64,000 bases of DNA from Nigrospora sphaerica (Eukaryota > Ascomycota > Sordariomycetes > Amphisphaeriales > Apiosporaceae): positions 3,968,001-4,032,000 of the forward strand of contig JAGVVL010000001.1 of NCBI GenBank assembly GCA_018287875.1. The letters are read 5' to 3'. The notes beneath the pieces were generated by a model. It was given only the letters and a program-made list of their open reading frames with translations. It did no database searches and had not been told where the DNA came from. Positions within the stretch are counted from its first letter, which is position 1, and every line of letters starts with the position of its first letter. A program made the translations under genes and the position numbers. Below are positions 1 to 8,722 of the stretch, one piece after another.

Positions 1-268
1 GGCTGCTATCGTCCAGCAACCTATCGGCGGCGACGGCTCGGGCCGGGAAGAGCTCGACGGCCTCGTGACCACACCACACCAATAGGGAGAGAAGGTGTGC
101 CCTTTCCTGACCCCCACCAAAACAGTCACCTCTGTCGTGGCATCCAGCACTGAGACAGCGCTTATCACAGGCGATAGCCGTCAATACCACTACCCCTTTG
201 GCCGGCGTCCTGACGGGGGGGTTGGGCGACGCAACCCCCCGCCTCTGTACCGCGTCCTCGCCGGCGGA

Positions 269-655
269 TCAGGGACTCCCCTCCTTGAGCAGCACCTCAC
301 CTTGGGCGAGTCTTGGCCGCGGGGTTTCCGACAGCCCTGGGTTGACATTGGCAGATAGGTATTGGCTTTGGCAGTATAGCTTGGCCGACGGACGTCCGGG
401 GTTCTGGTTGTTGTCGGTGCTCTTCACGTCGGGGAACACATCGGCCAGATACTTCCCGCCCAAGTCGTGGCCACCACTAAACAGTGTGCACACGCCTTCT
501 TTTTCCACCTGCCGATAGACAGGATCCCAGAATGCGTCGGGGAGGAGTGGGCTATTCGAGGCATCCGCGTGATCGGGTTGCCATGGATCGCCCCGAGGTT
601 CGTAGAATGGGTGAACATCATCGTCCGCCCCGCGTCGCCCGGGGCAACGCAGGCG
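269..655 (-). other. Open frame without ATG; possible exon or gene remnant
   Basis: On the minus strand one frame stays open from about 655 down to a TGA at 269-271, about 128 codons. It reads like real protein rather than GC-rich noise, with stretches such as DAFWDPVYRQVEKEGVCTLF. It has no in-frame ATG, so it would have to be an internal or terminal exon, or a decayed gene. I did not recognise the family; a hydrolase of some kind is conceivable, but no catalytic motif is certain. The rest of 1-1244 shows nothing else that I can support. Confidence 0.2.
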
Positions 656-1244
656 TTACGGGTGGGGTAAAGAAAGACGGACACCAGGGCACGGCCTTAC
701 CGTCTTGGAAGGGATAGAAAACAAGAGGAAATGGTGTGTATATGCTAAGAAACCCAAAGGAATGGGTTTATTCTCGAGCAACGTGAAAGCCGTGGTACCG
801 GCCCGTGGCCGCCCACTGAAAAGAGTATAAAGCCAATCATGAGCACCGAGGACATCTCAATCGGGAAACCCCAGTGCCCCGGAACGATACTCCACTACTA
901 TGTCGTCCCCTCTATCCACCCGCACAGGCTTAGCATGCTGGCGGTACCACGGTTCATGACCCCCGAAGGGAAACCCCGCGGATGGAGCGTCTTTACCCCG
1001 AACCCCTTCCCTAACCCCGCGACAGCACAGCCGCCCCCGCACGTGGCGGGTACGGGTTCCCCCGTGGGCGACGCCCATCAACAGCCTTTCCACCCGGGAA
1101 ACCCGGAAAGGCAGAGCGAGGTAGTAGTACACCGACTGACGCCTTTGGGCCTGTTTAGCGTGCAACCCCGAGGGAGAGAAGAAACGCGGTATTTGGGCCT
1201 TTCGTGTCGTATGTACACCACCGAAAAAGACGTCCCAACTCGCC

Positions 1245-2694
1245 ATGGCCAAGATCGCCAAGATCGAGTACTTCCGCGTGCCGCCGCGGTGGCTGTTGGT
1301 CAAGATCACCGACGAGAACGGCGCCTACGGCTGGGGCGAGGCCTCGCTCGAGGGCCACACGCAGGCCGTCGAGGGCTGTCTGGACGCCTGGGCGACTCGT
1401 TATGTCGGCCTCGAGGCCGAGTAGGTCCCTCCCGCCGCCCTTCGCATGGGCAAGCTTGGCTCACCCGGTTCCCCGACAGTGACATTGAGCACATCTGGCA
1501 ACTGTCGTACCGCGGCGGCTTCTATCGCGGCGGCCCCGTGCTCATGAGTGCCCTGTCCGGTGTTGATATTGCCTTGTGGGATTTGAAAGGTACGTGGGAG
1601 GTAGCCGGGCTTCACCGTCCCCCTTGGCGCTGCTGACGCCCCCCTCCAGGACGAAAACTCGGGGTGCCTATTTACCAGCTGCTCGGCGGCAAGGTCCGAG
1701 ACAAGCTGCGGGTGTATGCCTGGATCGGAGGGGACCGCCCCAGTCACGTCGTGGAACAGGCGTAAGTACGCGGAGACGCCCACCCGGCGTCGGACAACCC
1801 CTCCCCTTCTTTCCCCCACTCCCCCCTTTCTCCCCATGCCGACGTGCCCTCCCTTTCTCCCCATATCGACATGCCCCCCCCCTTCCCCCTCCTTTCTCCC
1901 CGTATCGGCATGCGCGCTCACGCGGGCCCGGCAGCGAGGCAAGAAAGGCGCAGGGCTTCGACGCGGTCAAGATGAACGCGACCGAGGACCTCGGCTGGCT
2001 CGACTCACCCGGCAAGCTCGACGCTTGCGAGGCGCGGGTGGCGGCGGTGCGGGGGCTCGGGCTCGACGTGGGCGTCGACTTCCACGGGCGCGTGCACCGG
2101 CCCATGGCGAAGCAGCTGGTGGCGCGGCTGGCGCGGCACGGCGTGCTCTTCGTCGAGGAGCCGCTGCTGCCGGAGCAGGGGGCGGCGGCGACGGCGGCGC
2201 TGGCGGCCGGCGGCGCGGGCGCGGGCGTGCCCGTCGCCCTCGGCGAGCGCCTCCACAGCCGCTGGGACGTCCGGCCCTACCTCGAGGCCGGCGCCGTCGA
2301 CGTGCTCCAGCCCGACGTCTGCCACGTCGGCGGCGTCTCGGAGCTGCGCCGCATCGCCGCCCTCGCCGAGGCCTACGACGTCGCCCTCGCGCCCCACTGC
2401 CCCCTCGGCCCCGTCGCCCTCGCCGCCTGCGTCCAGGTCGACGCCGTCTCGGCCAACTTCGCCATCCAGGAGATGAGCCTCGGCATCCACTACAACGCCG
2501 GCGGCCCCGACCTCACGAGCTACGTCCGGGACCCGGCCGTCTGGGACGTGGCGGACGGCTACATGCGCCTCATGACCGGTCCCGGCCTCGGCATCGAGGT
2601 CGACGAGGAGCAGGTCCGGAAGCTGTCCGTCGACGCCAAGGCTTGGGTCAGTCCCGTCTTCTTCGGCCCGGGCAACGAGCTGCGCGAGTGGTAA
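1245..2694 (+). CDS. D-galactonate dehydratase-type enolase-superfamily protein
   Basis: Mandelate racemase/enolase-superfamily dehydratase, closest to bacterial DgoD, which converts D-galactonate to 2-keto-3-deoxy-galactonate. Four exons are supported: 1245-1420, 1480-1589, 1650-1761 and 1935-2694, joining in frame to 385 residues, the usual DgoD length. Visible active-site motifs are KMNATE, VDFHGR (metal Asp plus His), FVEEP (metal Glu), [10 protein letters not shown] (metal Glu), [13 protein letters not shown] (catalytic His) and SLGIHYN. The start is the ATG opening [12 protein letters not shown], where the family N-terminus begins. In fungi such an enzyme would fit an oxidative galactose or galactonate route, but no galactose dehydrogenase or KDG aldolase lies nearby. 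The exact sugar acid is inferred; related acid-sugar dehydratases are the main alternative. Confidence 0.88.
1825..1913 (+). repeat. Three diverged CT-rich repeat copies inside intron 3
   Basis: Intron 3 of the dehydratase gene (1762-1934) holds three similar units beginning CCTTTCTCCCC at 1825, 1852 and 1891, each followed by a variant of ATATCGACATGC. Spacing is uneven (27 and 39 bp), so this is an imperfect repeat within an unusually long, pyrimidine-rich intron. Confidence 0.7.
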
Positions 2695-3108
2695 GGTTCA
2701 CGCGACGCCCGAGATGGGATGGTGGCGGCGGTCCCGAATGGAGGGAGGTGGGCTAGGGAGCGTTTGGACATCCAGGCCCGGTATCGGGGTACACGGCAAC
2801 GACAAACTTTGGCAGCGAAATAGGGCCGCCCGGGCCAACTTCATGGTATATACTTATTTTCAGCCTTGTCATGGCGTCTAGAGTGTGAATACTAGCCGTC
2901 CATCCGCCACGGCCACAGCTAAACAGACCCTTCCGTCCCGGAAGGAAACGAGGGCACTATCGACGCAGAGCTGAACACGGCGCCGTCCCCTTGCGTGGCG
3001 GTGCCGCCGCCCATCCATGTCTCTCTCTTTCGGGCAGCCCCTGGTTCACGCGGTTCTCGCTGTATAAGCGGTTCCCCGTCGGGCACCCCGGCCCCGCGCC
3101 CTCCTGCC
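2695..3108. other. Convergent intergenic space
   Basis: About 400 bp separate the stop of the dehydratase gene from the stop of the minus-strand polyQ gene. It should contain both 3' untranslated regions. I see no gene or repeat in it. Confidence 0.6.
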
Positions 3109-3613
3109 TCAGAAGCCGTAGGGGTTGAGCCACAGGGTCTTCCTGTAGCCGCCGCGGCGGGGGTAGGCTTTGCTCCACAGCCGGGCGAGCCAACCCTCGC
3201 GGTGTTCGTCCTCATCGGGCTCGGGGGCGGCGGCGCGGGGCTTGCGGCCGAAGAGGCGTCGCCTCGCCCACCTCTCGCGCCGGTGCGCGTCGTCGCCGGG
3301 CGCGGGGCCCGCCTTGTGCAGCCGCTGCCGCTCGGGGTGCTCCCGGAGCGTCCCCAGGCTCACGATGGGCGGCATCATCCGCGACGACGACGGCGGCGGC
3401 GGCGCCTCGTCCCCGCCGCCGACGTAGGTCCCCGCGTCGCTCGCGGGCGCCAGCGGCCCCCCCTCGGCGTAGCTCGAACGCCGCGACCGCGCCGGGCTTT
3501 TCTTGGACGCCGCGCTACCCTGGCGTTGGGGCTCCGAGAGTTGCCGGAGCCGCTCGTGGAGCTGGTAGCTTTCCGAGAGGTAACTGGCACGCTGCGAGCT
3601 GTGCCGGAACCCG

Positions 3614-3646
<33 letters not shown>

Positions 3647-4161
3647 GATCCGAACCTCTGTCGCATCGTCGGGTTATGGCCCCCAAACGTGTAGCTGTGC
3701 CGCTTCGCCGTGGCCGATGCGGCCAAAGGACAGGACGTCACCGTCTGGGTGCCGTGGATGTGGCAGTAGTAGTGGCACTGGTCGCAGCATGGCGTCATGA
3801 CGGCGCCCCCGCCGGCAAAGTGGCCATAGGAAGCCAACGATTGCCGCCGGTTGTAGGTCGGGCTTTGGAAGGAGTCAGTGCCGTAGACGCTGTCGAGGTC
3901 GTCGTCGGCCAGGCCCTTCTCGCTGCAGGCGTCGTATTCCTTGTGGCCGTTGTAGGCGTCGTGGCCGTCATAGTCGTCCCGATGGACCGGCAGCTTCGGC
4001 CTGTAACTACCGTACTCGGGCGCGTACAGTTGCAGCGTGAAGTCGTCCTTCCGGTACGAGGGCAAAGCGAGCCGGGGAAGATATTCATTTCCCGGATTGC
4101 GAGTTTCGGGAAGTTGGGATAGGGAGTGTCGCCTCGGCCTCCTGCCCATGCGGAATGCCAT
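3109..4161 (-). CDS. Hypothetical protein with polyQ tract and Cys/His cluster
   Basis: Single-exon frame of 350 residues from the ATG at 4161 (MAFRMGRRPRRHSL). The frame extends further upstream, but only to non-ATG codons. I do not recognise a family. Most of the protein looks disordered: Arg/Ser-rich N-terminus, Tyr/Asp-rich segment, ten consecutive glutamines near the middle, and a basic tryptophan-containing C-terminus ending KTLWLNPYGF. A compact cluster, CCDQCHYYCHIHG, around residue 125 could bind metal. Codon use matches neighbouring genes, and the frame is much longer than chance. An unrecognised intron could shorten or extend it. Confidence 0.6.
3616..3645 (+). repeat. (CTG)10 trinucleotide repeat
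   Basis: Ten perfect CTG units on the plus strand. On the minus strand they encode the ten-glutamine run of the hypothetical protein at 3109-4161. The purity suggests recent slippage and length polymorphism. Confidence 0.9.
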
Positions 4162-5178
4162 GGTGGCGTGCGCTGTGGAATGGACCCCCCCCCCCAAGAG
4201 TGCGCGGCCAGCTGCAGACCGTGCTGCGCAATATATACGTCGGGGCCAAGGCGGCCGCAGGAATCAAGCGGCGGCGCGGAAAAGACGCCCTTCACATCAT
4301 CTCCAGCCGCGTACTGCACCGGAATGACTGGGGATAGTGTTTGGTGGCGAGAGGGAAGCTCGGTGCAGTGAACGGGGGGACGTCCCAAGCCAGGGAAGCG
4401 CGAGGACTCGCCCACTGACGACGCCTACAGCAATGGAAATGGAAATAAGAAAAACAAAACAAGGTGGGAAGCAAAGCACCATAAGGGCATCGAGTCATTT
4501 CTAGCTCCTTTATGCGGCCTGCCAAAGTTGGGAGAGGGCGCAAACGCTGTCAGATACTGCCGGAGAGCTGCTCCTGCATGAGCACAGGCTGAGCCTGCTT
4601 TCGTGCTTTTACCGTCTCGGCCAGCGAGCTACGGCCGGCTTGAGGCCAAGGACTGGCTCGAAATCGGCCCCAGGGAGAGATCCTACCTGAAGGCTCCAGA
4701 GAAGGACCATCGGGGGCCCGTTCCACGAGTCTTCTCCTTTTTCCCCTGGGCTGATCCCGTGGGTGAGGGGTTTCACATTAACAGTTGCGTGCGGCGTTCG
4801 CCCACGGCGGCCGTTGAAGCTTTCATCCCCTAAACCTTCCCAGCTCTCGCGGGCAGACAATTCCAAGGATGTGGACCGGTACGTACGTACGGACCTTGGA
4901 CGCCTTGTGTGGTAAGTCATGGGGGATCAGATCAGACCAGGCTTTGTCGTAGGCGAGAAACATGATCATGGAAGTCCTTCGTCCTGCCGCTCACACTCTC
5001 CTCTCTCTCCGAGTACGCAGGCGGCTTTTGCCTGCCCTCGACGGTTTGCGCCACCGCCCCCTCCCGAGGCGGACAGAAAAGCGGCTCGAGAGCGCCGAGA
5101 AAGCCCGCCCGTATGCAAGAAGCCCGACCTGGCGGGCGCATGAAAAGAAAAGAAAGCTTTCAAACGGTCACGTAGAGC

Positions 5179-5218
<40 letters not shown>

Positions 5219-5730
5219 GCCATTTCCCTGTCGGCTTTCTCCCGGAACATGGACATTGAAAAGGCGAACCCCGGGACGTAAGCGCGTTTGCATTACCAAG
5301 CAATGCCCACTTTCCCAATGTCTATTTCCTTCTCCAGCCCCAGCGCTGGAGCTGTTCAAGGTCAGGTGCAGGGGTTATCATTTCCACTATCCGGTATAGT
5401 ATTCTAGCGGGTCGCTGTCATACGATGGATGGCGACTACGTACCTCCATATGGGCGTAAAGGTACAACTCCGAAACGCGAAGGACTCGGCCTTGCCCAAT
5501 GTCCGTATTCCTTGGCACATCGTTCATCCATCGTTGCTCCGTCTCCGTCTCCATGCTTACCCAATGTTTCCGACATGTCCATAGGTTTTTCGTAGCCCGC
5601 GCTTTCTCGTCCCTCGTATATATAGTCGTTCCACCCCCGATCCCGTCTTGGATGCCATCCCTTCGAGCTAGACAAGCTAATTAGCTAGAGACGCGGAAAG
5701 CCGAGCCGGTGATCCTGCCATAGCCGCACC
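4162..5730. other. Divergent intergenic region
   Basis: About 1.6 kb between the divergently transcribed polyQ gene and the cyclotransferase gene, so it holds both promoters. Visible items are a palindromic GTACGTACGTAC at 4879-4890 and the long poly(A) tract at 5180-5216. Open frames here are short and overlap on both strands; I see no supported gene. Confidence 0.5.
5180..5216 (+). repeat. 37-base poly(A) tract
   Basis: An uninterrupted run of 37 A on the plus strand in a GC-rich intergenic setting. It could be a simple homopolymer or the tail of an old retroposed sequence. The upstream 150 bases show no recognisable coding remnant. Confidence 0.95.
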
Positions 5731-6993
5731 ATGTCGTTGCCAACGACCCTAGACGATTCCCCGAGCGCCGGCGGCCAACGGGCCCGGGGCAGCTGCCAGC
5801 GGCTCTGGAGCTCCGTATCGTCCCCTTCGGGCCCGCCGTCCCCGCCGTCGCCCAAGACGGCGCGGGCCGCATACCCGCCTGTCTCGAGCCTGCCGCCCAT
5901 CCCGGCCGAACGCCTCGCCCTCGCCGCGCCGGACGCGCCGCCGCCGTCCCGCGCCGCCAACACCTACCTCTACCTCGCGTACGGTTCCAACCTCAGCGCC
6001 GAGACGTTCCTCGGCAAGCGTGGCATCCGGCCGCTGTCCAAGCTCAACGTCTCGGCGCCCGCCCTCGACCTGACCTTCGACCTCCCCGGCGTCCCCTACT
6101 TCGAGCCGTGCTTCGCCAACGTCGCGCTCCGGAAGAAGCTCCCCGACGTACCGGCCCCGCCCGGCAAGCTGCCGATCCCCGTCCCGCACCCTTCCCCGCC
6201 GCCGCCGCCGGGCCCCCCCGCCGGGCCGGAGGCGGCGATGCCCCGCCGGGCCCCGGCGCTGCCGCCGCGGGGGCCGACGTGGGACGGCGGCCTCGTGGGC
6301 GTCGTCTACGAGGTGACGGCGGCCGACTACGCCGAGATCATCCGCACCGAGGGCGGCGGCTCGGGCTACCAGGACGTGCTGACGCCGTGCGTGGCGCTGC
6401 CGGTGCCCACCGTCGGCGTGCCCGAGCGCCCGCCCGCGCCCGTGCTGCCGCCGCGCCCCTTCCTCGCCCACACGCTCTTCCTGCCGCGCCGCCCCGACGT
6501 GGCGCCGCCGCCGCCCGGCTGGTGGTGGCGCCGCCTGCTCCTGCCCGTCCGCCGCCCCGAGCCCGACTACGCCGAGCCGAGCGCCCGCTACCTTGGCCTC
6601 ATCCGCGACGGCGCCGCCGAGCACGGCCTGCCCGCCGACTACCAGGCCTACCTCGCCCGCCTGCGGCCCTACACCATCACGCGCTGGCGCCAGAGCGTCG
6701 GCCGCTGGCTCATCGTCCTGCTCTGGCTGCCGCTGCTGCTCTTGCTGCTCGGCCTCAGCAAGCTGACGGCGGACAAGAACGGGAGGATCCCCAAGTGGAT
6801 GGGCGCCGCCATGAATATCCTATTTAACTTGGTATGGGCGAGCTACGACGCCCTGTTCAAGAGGTGGTTTGGCGACGGGGAGCGGACCATGGACGAGGAC
6901 GAGGACGAGGATGAGGCGGCGCCAGCGCACGGTTGGTGGAGGCTGCCGTCGGACGAGCTTCGCGAGAAACAGGGCTTGCTGAGGGATTGGTAA
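5731..6993 (+). CDS. Gamma-glutamylcyclotransferase-fold protein with C-terminal membrane segment
   Basis: Single exon, 420 residues. The fold is marked by YLAYGSNLS (residues 81-89), the substrate-binding loop of GGCT/AIG2-like cyclotransferases, and RTEGGGSGY (205-213), whose Glu207 matches the general acid/base of the family. Such enzymes release 5-oxoproline from gamma-glutamyl amino acids or peptides. A Pro-rich stretch (about 140-182) is inserted between these two motifs. A hydrophobic helix (about 326-345, WLIVLLWLPLLLLLLG) follows the domain, and a second hydrophobic patch lies near 358-372. The tail carries an Asp/Glu run (388-395). Family members are usually small soluble proteins, so the membrane segment is notable. 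Fold assignment is firm; substrate is unknown. Confidence 0.82.
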   Translation: MSLPTTLDDSPSAGGQRARGSCQRLWSSVSSPSGPPSPPSPKTARAAYPPVSSLPPIPAERLALAAPDAPPPSRAANTYLYLAYGSNLSAETFLGKRGIRPLSKLNVSAPALDLTFDLPGVPYFEPCFANVALRKKLPDVPAPPGKLPIPVPHPSPPPPPGPPAGPEAAMPRRAPALPPRGPTWDGGLVGVVYEVTAADYAEIIRTEGGGSGYQDVLTPCVALPVPTVGVPERPPAPVLPPRPFLAHTLFLPRRPDVAPPPPGWWWRRLLLPVRRPEPDYAEPSARYLGLIRDGAAEHGLPADYQAYLARLRPYTITRWRQSVGRWLIVLLWLPLLLLLLGLSKLTADKNGRIPKWMGAAMNILFNLVWASYDALFKRWFGDGERTMDEDEDEDEAAPAHGWWRLPSDELREKQGLLRDW

Positions 6994-7226
6994 GGTTGCA
7001 CTCTGTGACGCGGGCACACACCAAATACCGGAAAGGCAAGTAGGCCATATTTGATGTATGTCGAGACACACTGTTGTATTGAGAGACCGTGTTACCAGCG
7101 CTACTCTCTATGTTCAGGGATATCATGGCCACCGCCCCTCCAATACCGTCCCGTGACCCTTGGCCAAGGGAAGCAATACAAAATAAGGAAACCGTTGTCA
7201 ATACCGAGCATTCTCGGATAAGCCTA
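6994..7226. other. Short convergent spacer
   Basis: The cyclotransferase gene and the glycerol-3-phosphate dehydrogenase gene converge here, with 233 bp between their stop codons. Their 3' ends may overlap. Confidence 0.6.
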
Positions 7227-8522
7227 TTATTTCCTGCTCGGGGTAATGAGCCCAAGTAGGTCCTGGTAGGTGTGGTGGCCCTCGACAATGTCACGCACGG
7301 CCGTGAACAGAGGATACTCCTTCTCGAGGCCGCGGCTCTTCAGGAAGCTGTAGACCTCCTGGGCCGTCGACGTACCCTGCAGCTTCTGCCCGTTCAGCTC
7401 CTTCTCCTCGATCTCGGCCACGCTGACGCCTTGTTCGACGGCCATCCGTGCGCAGCGGAAGTTCCGCCCGCTGCTGCAGCTCGTGATTAGGTCAGCCACG
7501 CCGGCGCTCTCCACCGTGAAGGTTTCCGGCTGGACCGTCTCCCGGAAGAACTCCTTTCCGAAGCTGATCATCTCGACCAACCCGCGACGGATGATCTCGG
7601 ACTTGGCGTTGTCGCCGAGGCCCTGGCCCATAACGAAGCCGGCCGCCAGCGCGACGATGTTCTTCAGGGCGCCGCCCAGGGACACGCCGGCAACATCCGA
7701 CACCATGCTGACCTGGAAGTATGGGCGTTCGAACAGCGTCTGGAAGGTCTCGTGGTCGAGCGGCGGGTACTCGGGCGGCACGGCGACCAGCTTCGTCTTG
7801 CTGGCACGGCCTCGGGCGTCGCGGTGCTGCATGTCGCTCAAGGGGGTGATGCTCAGGTCGGCGTCGGTGCCTCGCGGCGAGTTGCGAGCCGGCGTGGCCG
7901 AGCGAGGCGTGGGGTTGCGGGAACTGTCCATAGGCGGGGGGTCGTAGGCGATGGTGGTGCCGCACCACTTTTCGGCGGCGATCTCGGACGCAATGTTGGC
8001 GCCGCTCAGGGCGCCGCAGTAGATGCCGAGGCCGTCGCCGATCCACTCCGAGAACAGCGAGATGCCCTCGTCGGAGACGTGGACGCCCTTGATGCAGGAG
8101 ATGCCGCGCGCAAAAGGAACAATCTTGCCCTTGAGCTGGGCCGAGACGCGGTCAATGAACTGGTGGGGCAGGTTGAAGACCAAGATGGAGGAGCCACGGG
8201 CGGCGTCCTCCAGCGAGGGGTTGGCGATCAGGTTGGTGGGCAGCTTGATGTTGGGGAGGTACTTGACATTCTCGTGGTGTCGGTTGATGACCGAGGTGAG
8301 CTTCTGGGGCTTGTCGCCGATGGAGGGGTCGTAGTAAGGCGAGTCCTCGCCCAGCGTGACTTCCTCCTCGTACACCCACATGTGCACCTCCTTCTCGAAG
8401 AGGTCCGGGTGGCTCTGGGTATTCTCGGCCACAATCTTCGCGATGGTCGAGCCCCAGTTGCCGGAGCCGATGACCGTCACCTTGTGGCGCTTCTCGTGGG
8501 TGGACAGGAGGCCGGGCGCCAT
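7227..8522 (-). CDS. GPD1: Glycerol-3-phosphate dehydrogenase (NAD+)
   Basis: Reduces dihydroxyacetone phosphate to glycerol-3-phosphate with NADH, for glycerol osmolyte synthesis, redox balance and lipid precursors. The N-terminal Rossmann motif is [15 protein letters not shown]. Also visible are [46 protein letters not shown] with the catalytic-lysine region, and the substrate-binding GRNFRCAR. The start chosen is [19 protein letters not shown] (8522), the conserved N-terminus, giving 431 residues. The same frame stays open to an upstream ATG at 8717, adding 65 residues that look like a mitochondrial presequence. Between the Rossmann part and the helical domain there is a Ser/Thr/Pro-rich insertion of about 50-60 residues absent from yeast Gpd1. 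No intron is needed. Confidence 0.95.
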   Translation of the reverse strand: MAPGLLSTHEKRHKVTVIGSGNWGSTIAKIVAENTQSHPDLFEKEVHMWVYEEEVTLGEDSPYYDPSIGDKPQKLTSVINRHHENVKYLPNIKLPTNLIANPSLEDAARGSSILVFNLPHQFIDRVSAQLKGKIVPFARGISCIKGVHVSDEGISLFSEWIGDGLGIYCGALSGANIASEIAAEKWCGTTIAYDPPPMDSSRNPTPRSATPARNSPRGTDADLSITPLSDMQHRDARGRASKTKLVAVPPEYPPLDHETFQTLFERPYFQVSMVSDVAGVSLGGALKNIVALAAGFVMGQGLGDNAKSEIIRRGLVEMISFGKEFFRETVQPETFTVESAGVADLITSCSSGRNFRCARMAVEQGVSVAEIEEKELNGQKLQGTSTAQEVYSFLKSRGLEKEYPLFTAVRDIVEGHHTYQDLLGLITPSRK

Positions 8523-8722
8523 TCTGGAAGCGATCGAGCGGACCGAGGCGACAGAGGGAAGAGAGGACAGAGGATGCGGATGCGGGTTCGGACGGGCAGG
8601 GCGCGTGAGCAGCGGGAATGAGGGTCGAATGCGCGGGGCGCGGGAGAGAGGGAGGAATGGAGGGGAAGGTTTGGCAGAGAACAGGCGTGCCGTTGCAAGT
8701 CGGGCCGGGGAGCGCATCCACG

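Noticed and set aside
839..1636. Plus-strand 265-codon frame overlapping the first exons of the dehydratase gene
   Set aside because: Its composition is not protein-like, it conflicts in phase with the well-supported exons, and it crosses their introns.
1716..2756. Arg/Pro/Ala-rich plus-strand frame over exon 4 of the dehydratase gene
   Set aside because: A shadow of GC-rich codons in another phase, with low-complexity Arg/Gly runs and no motif.
4162..4197. Extension of the polyQ protein frame 12 codons upstream
   Set aside because: It begins at a TTG; the first ATG is at 4161.
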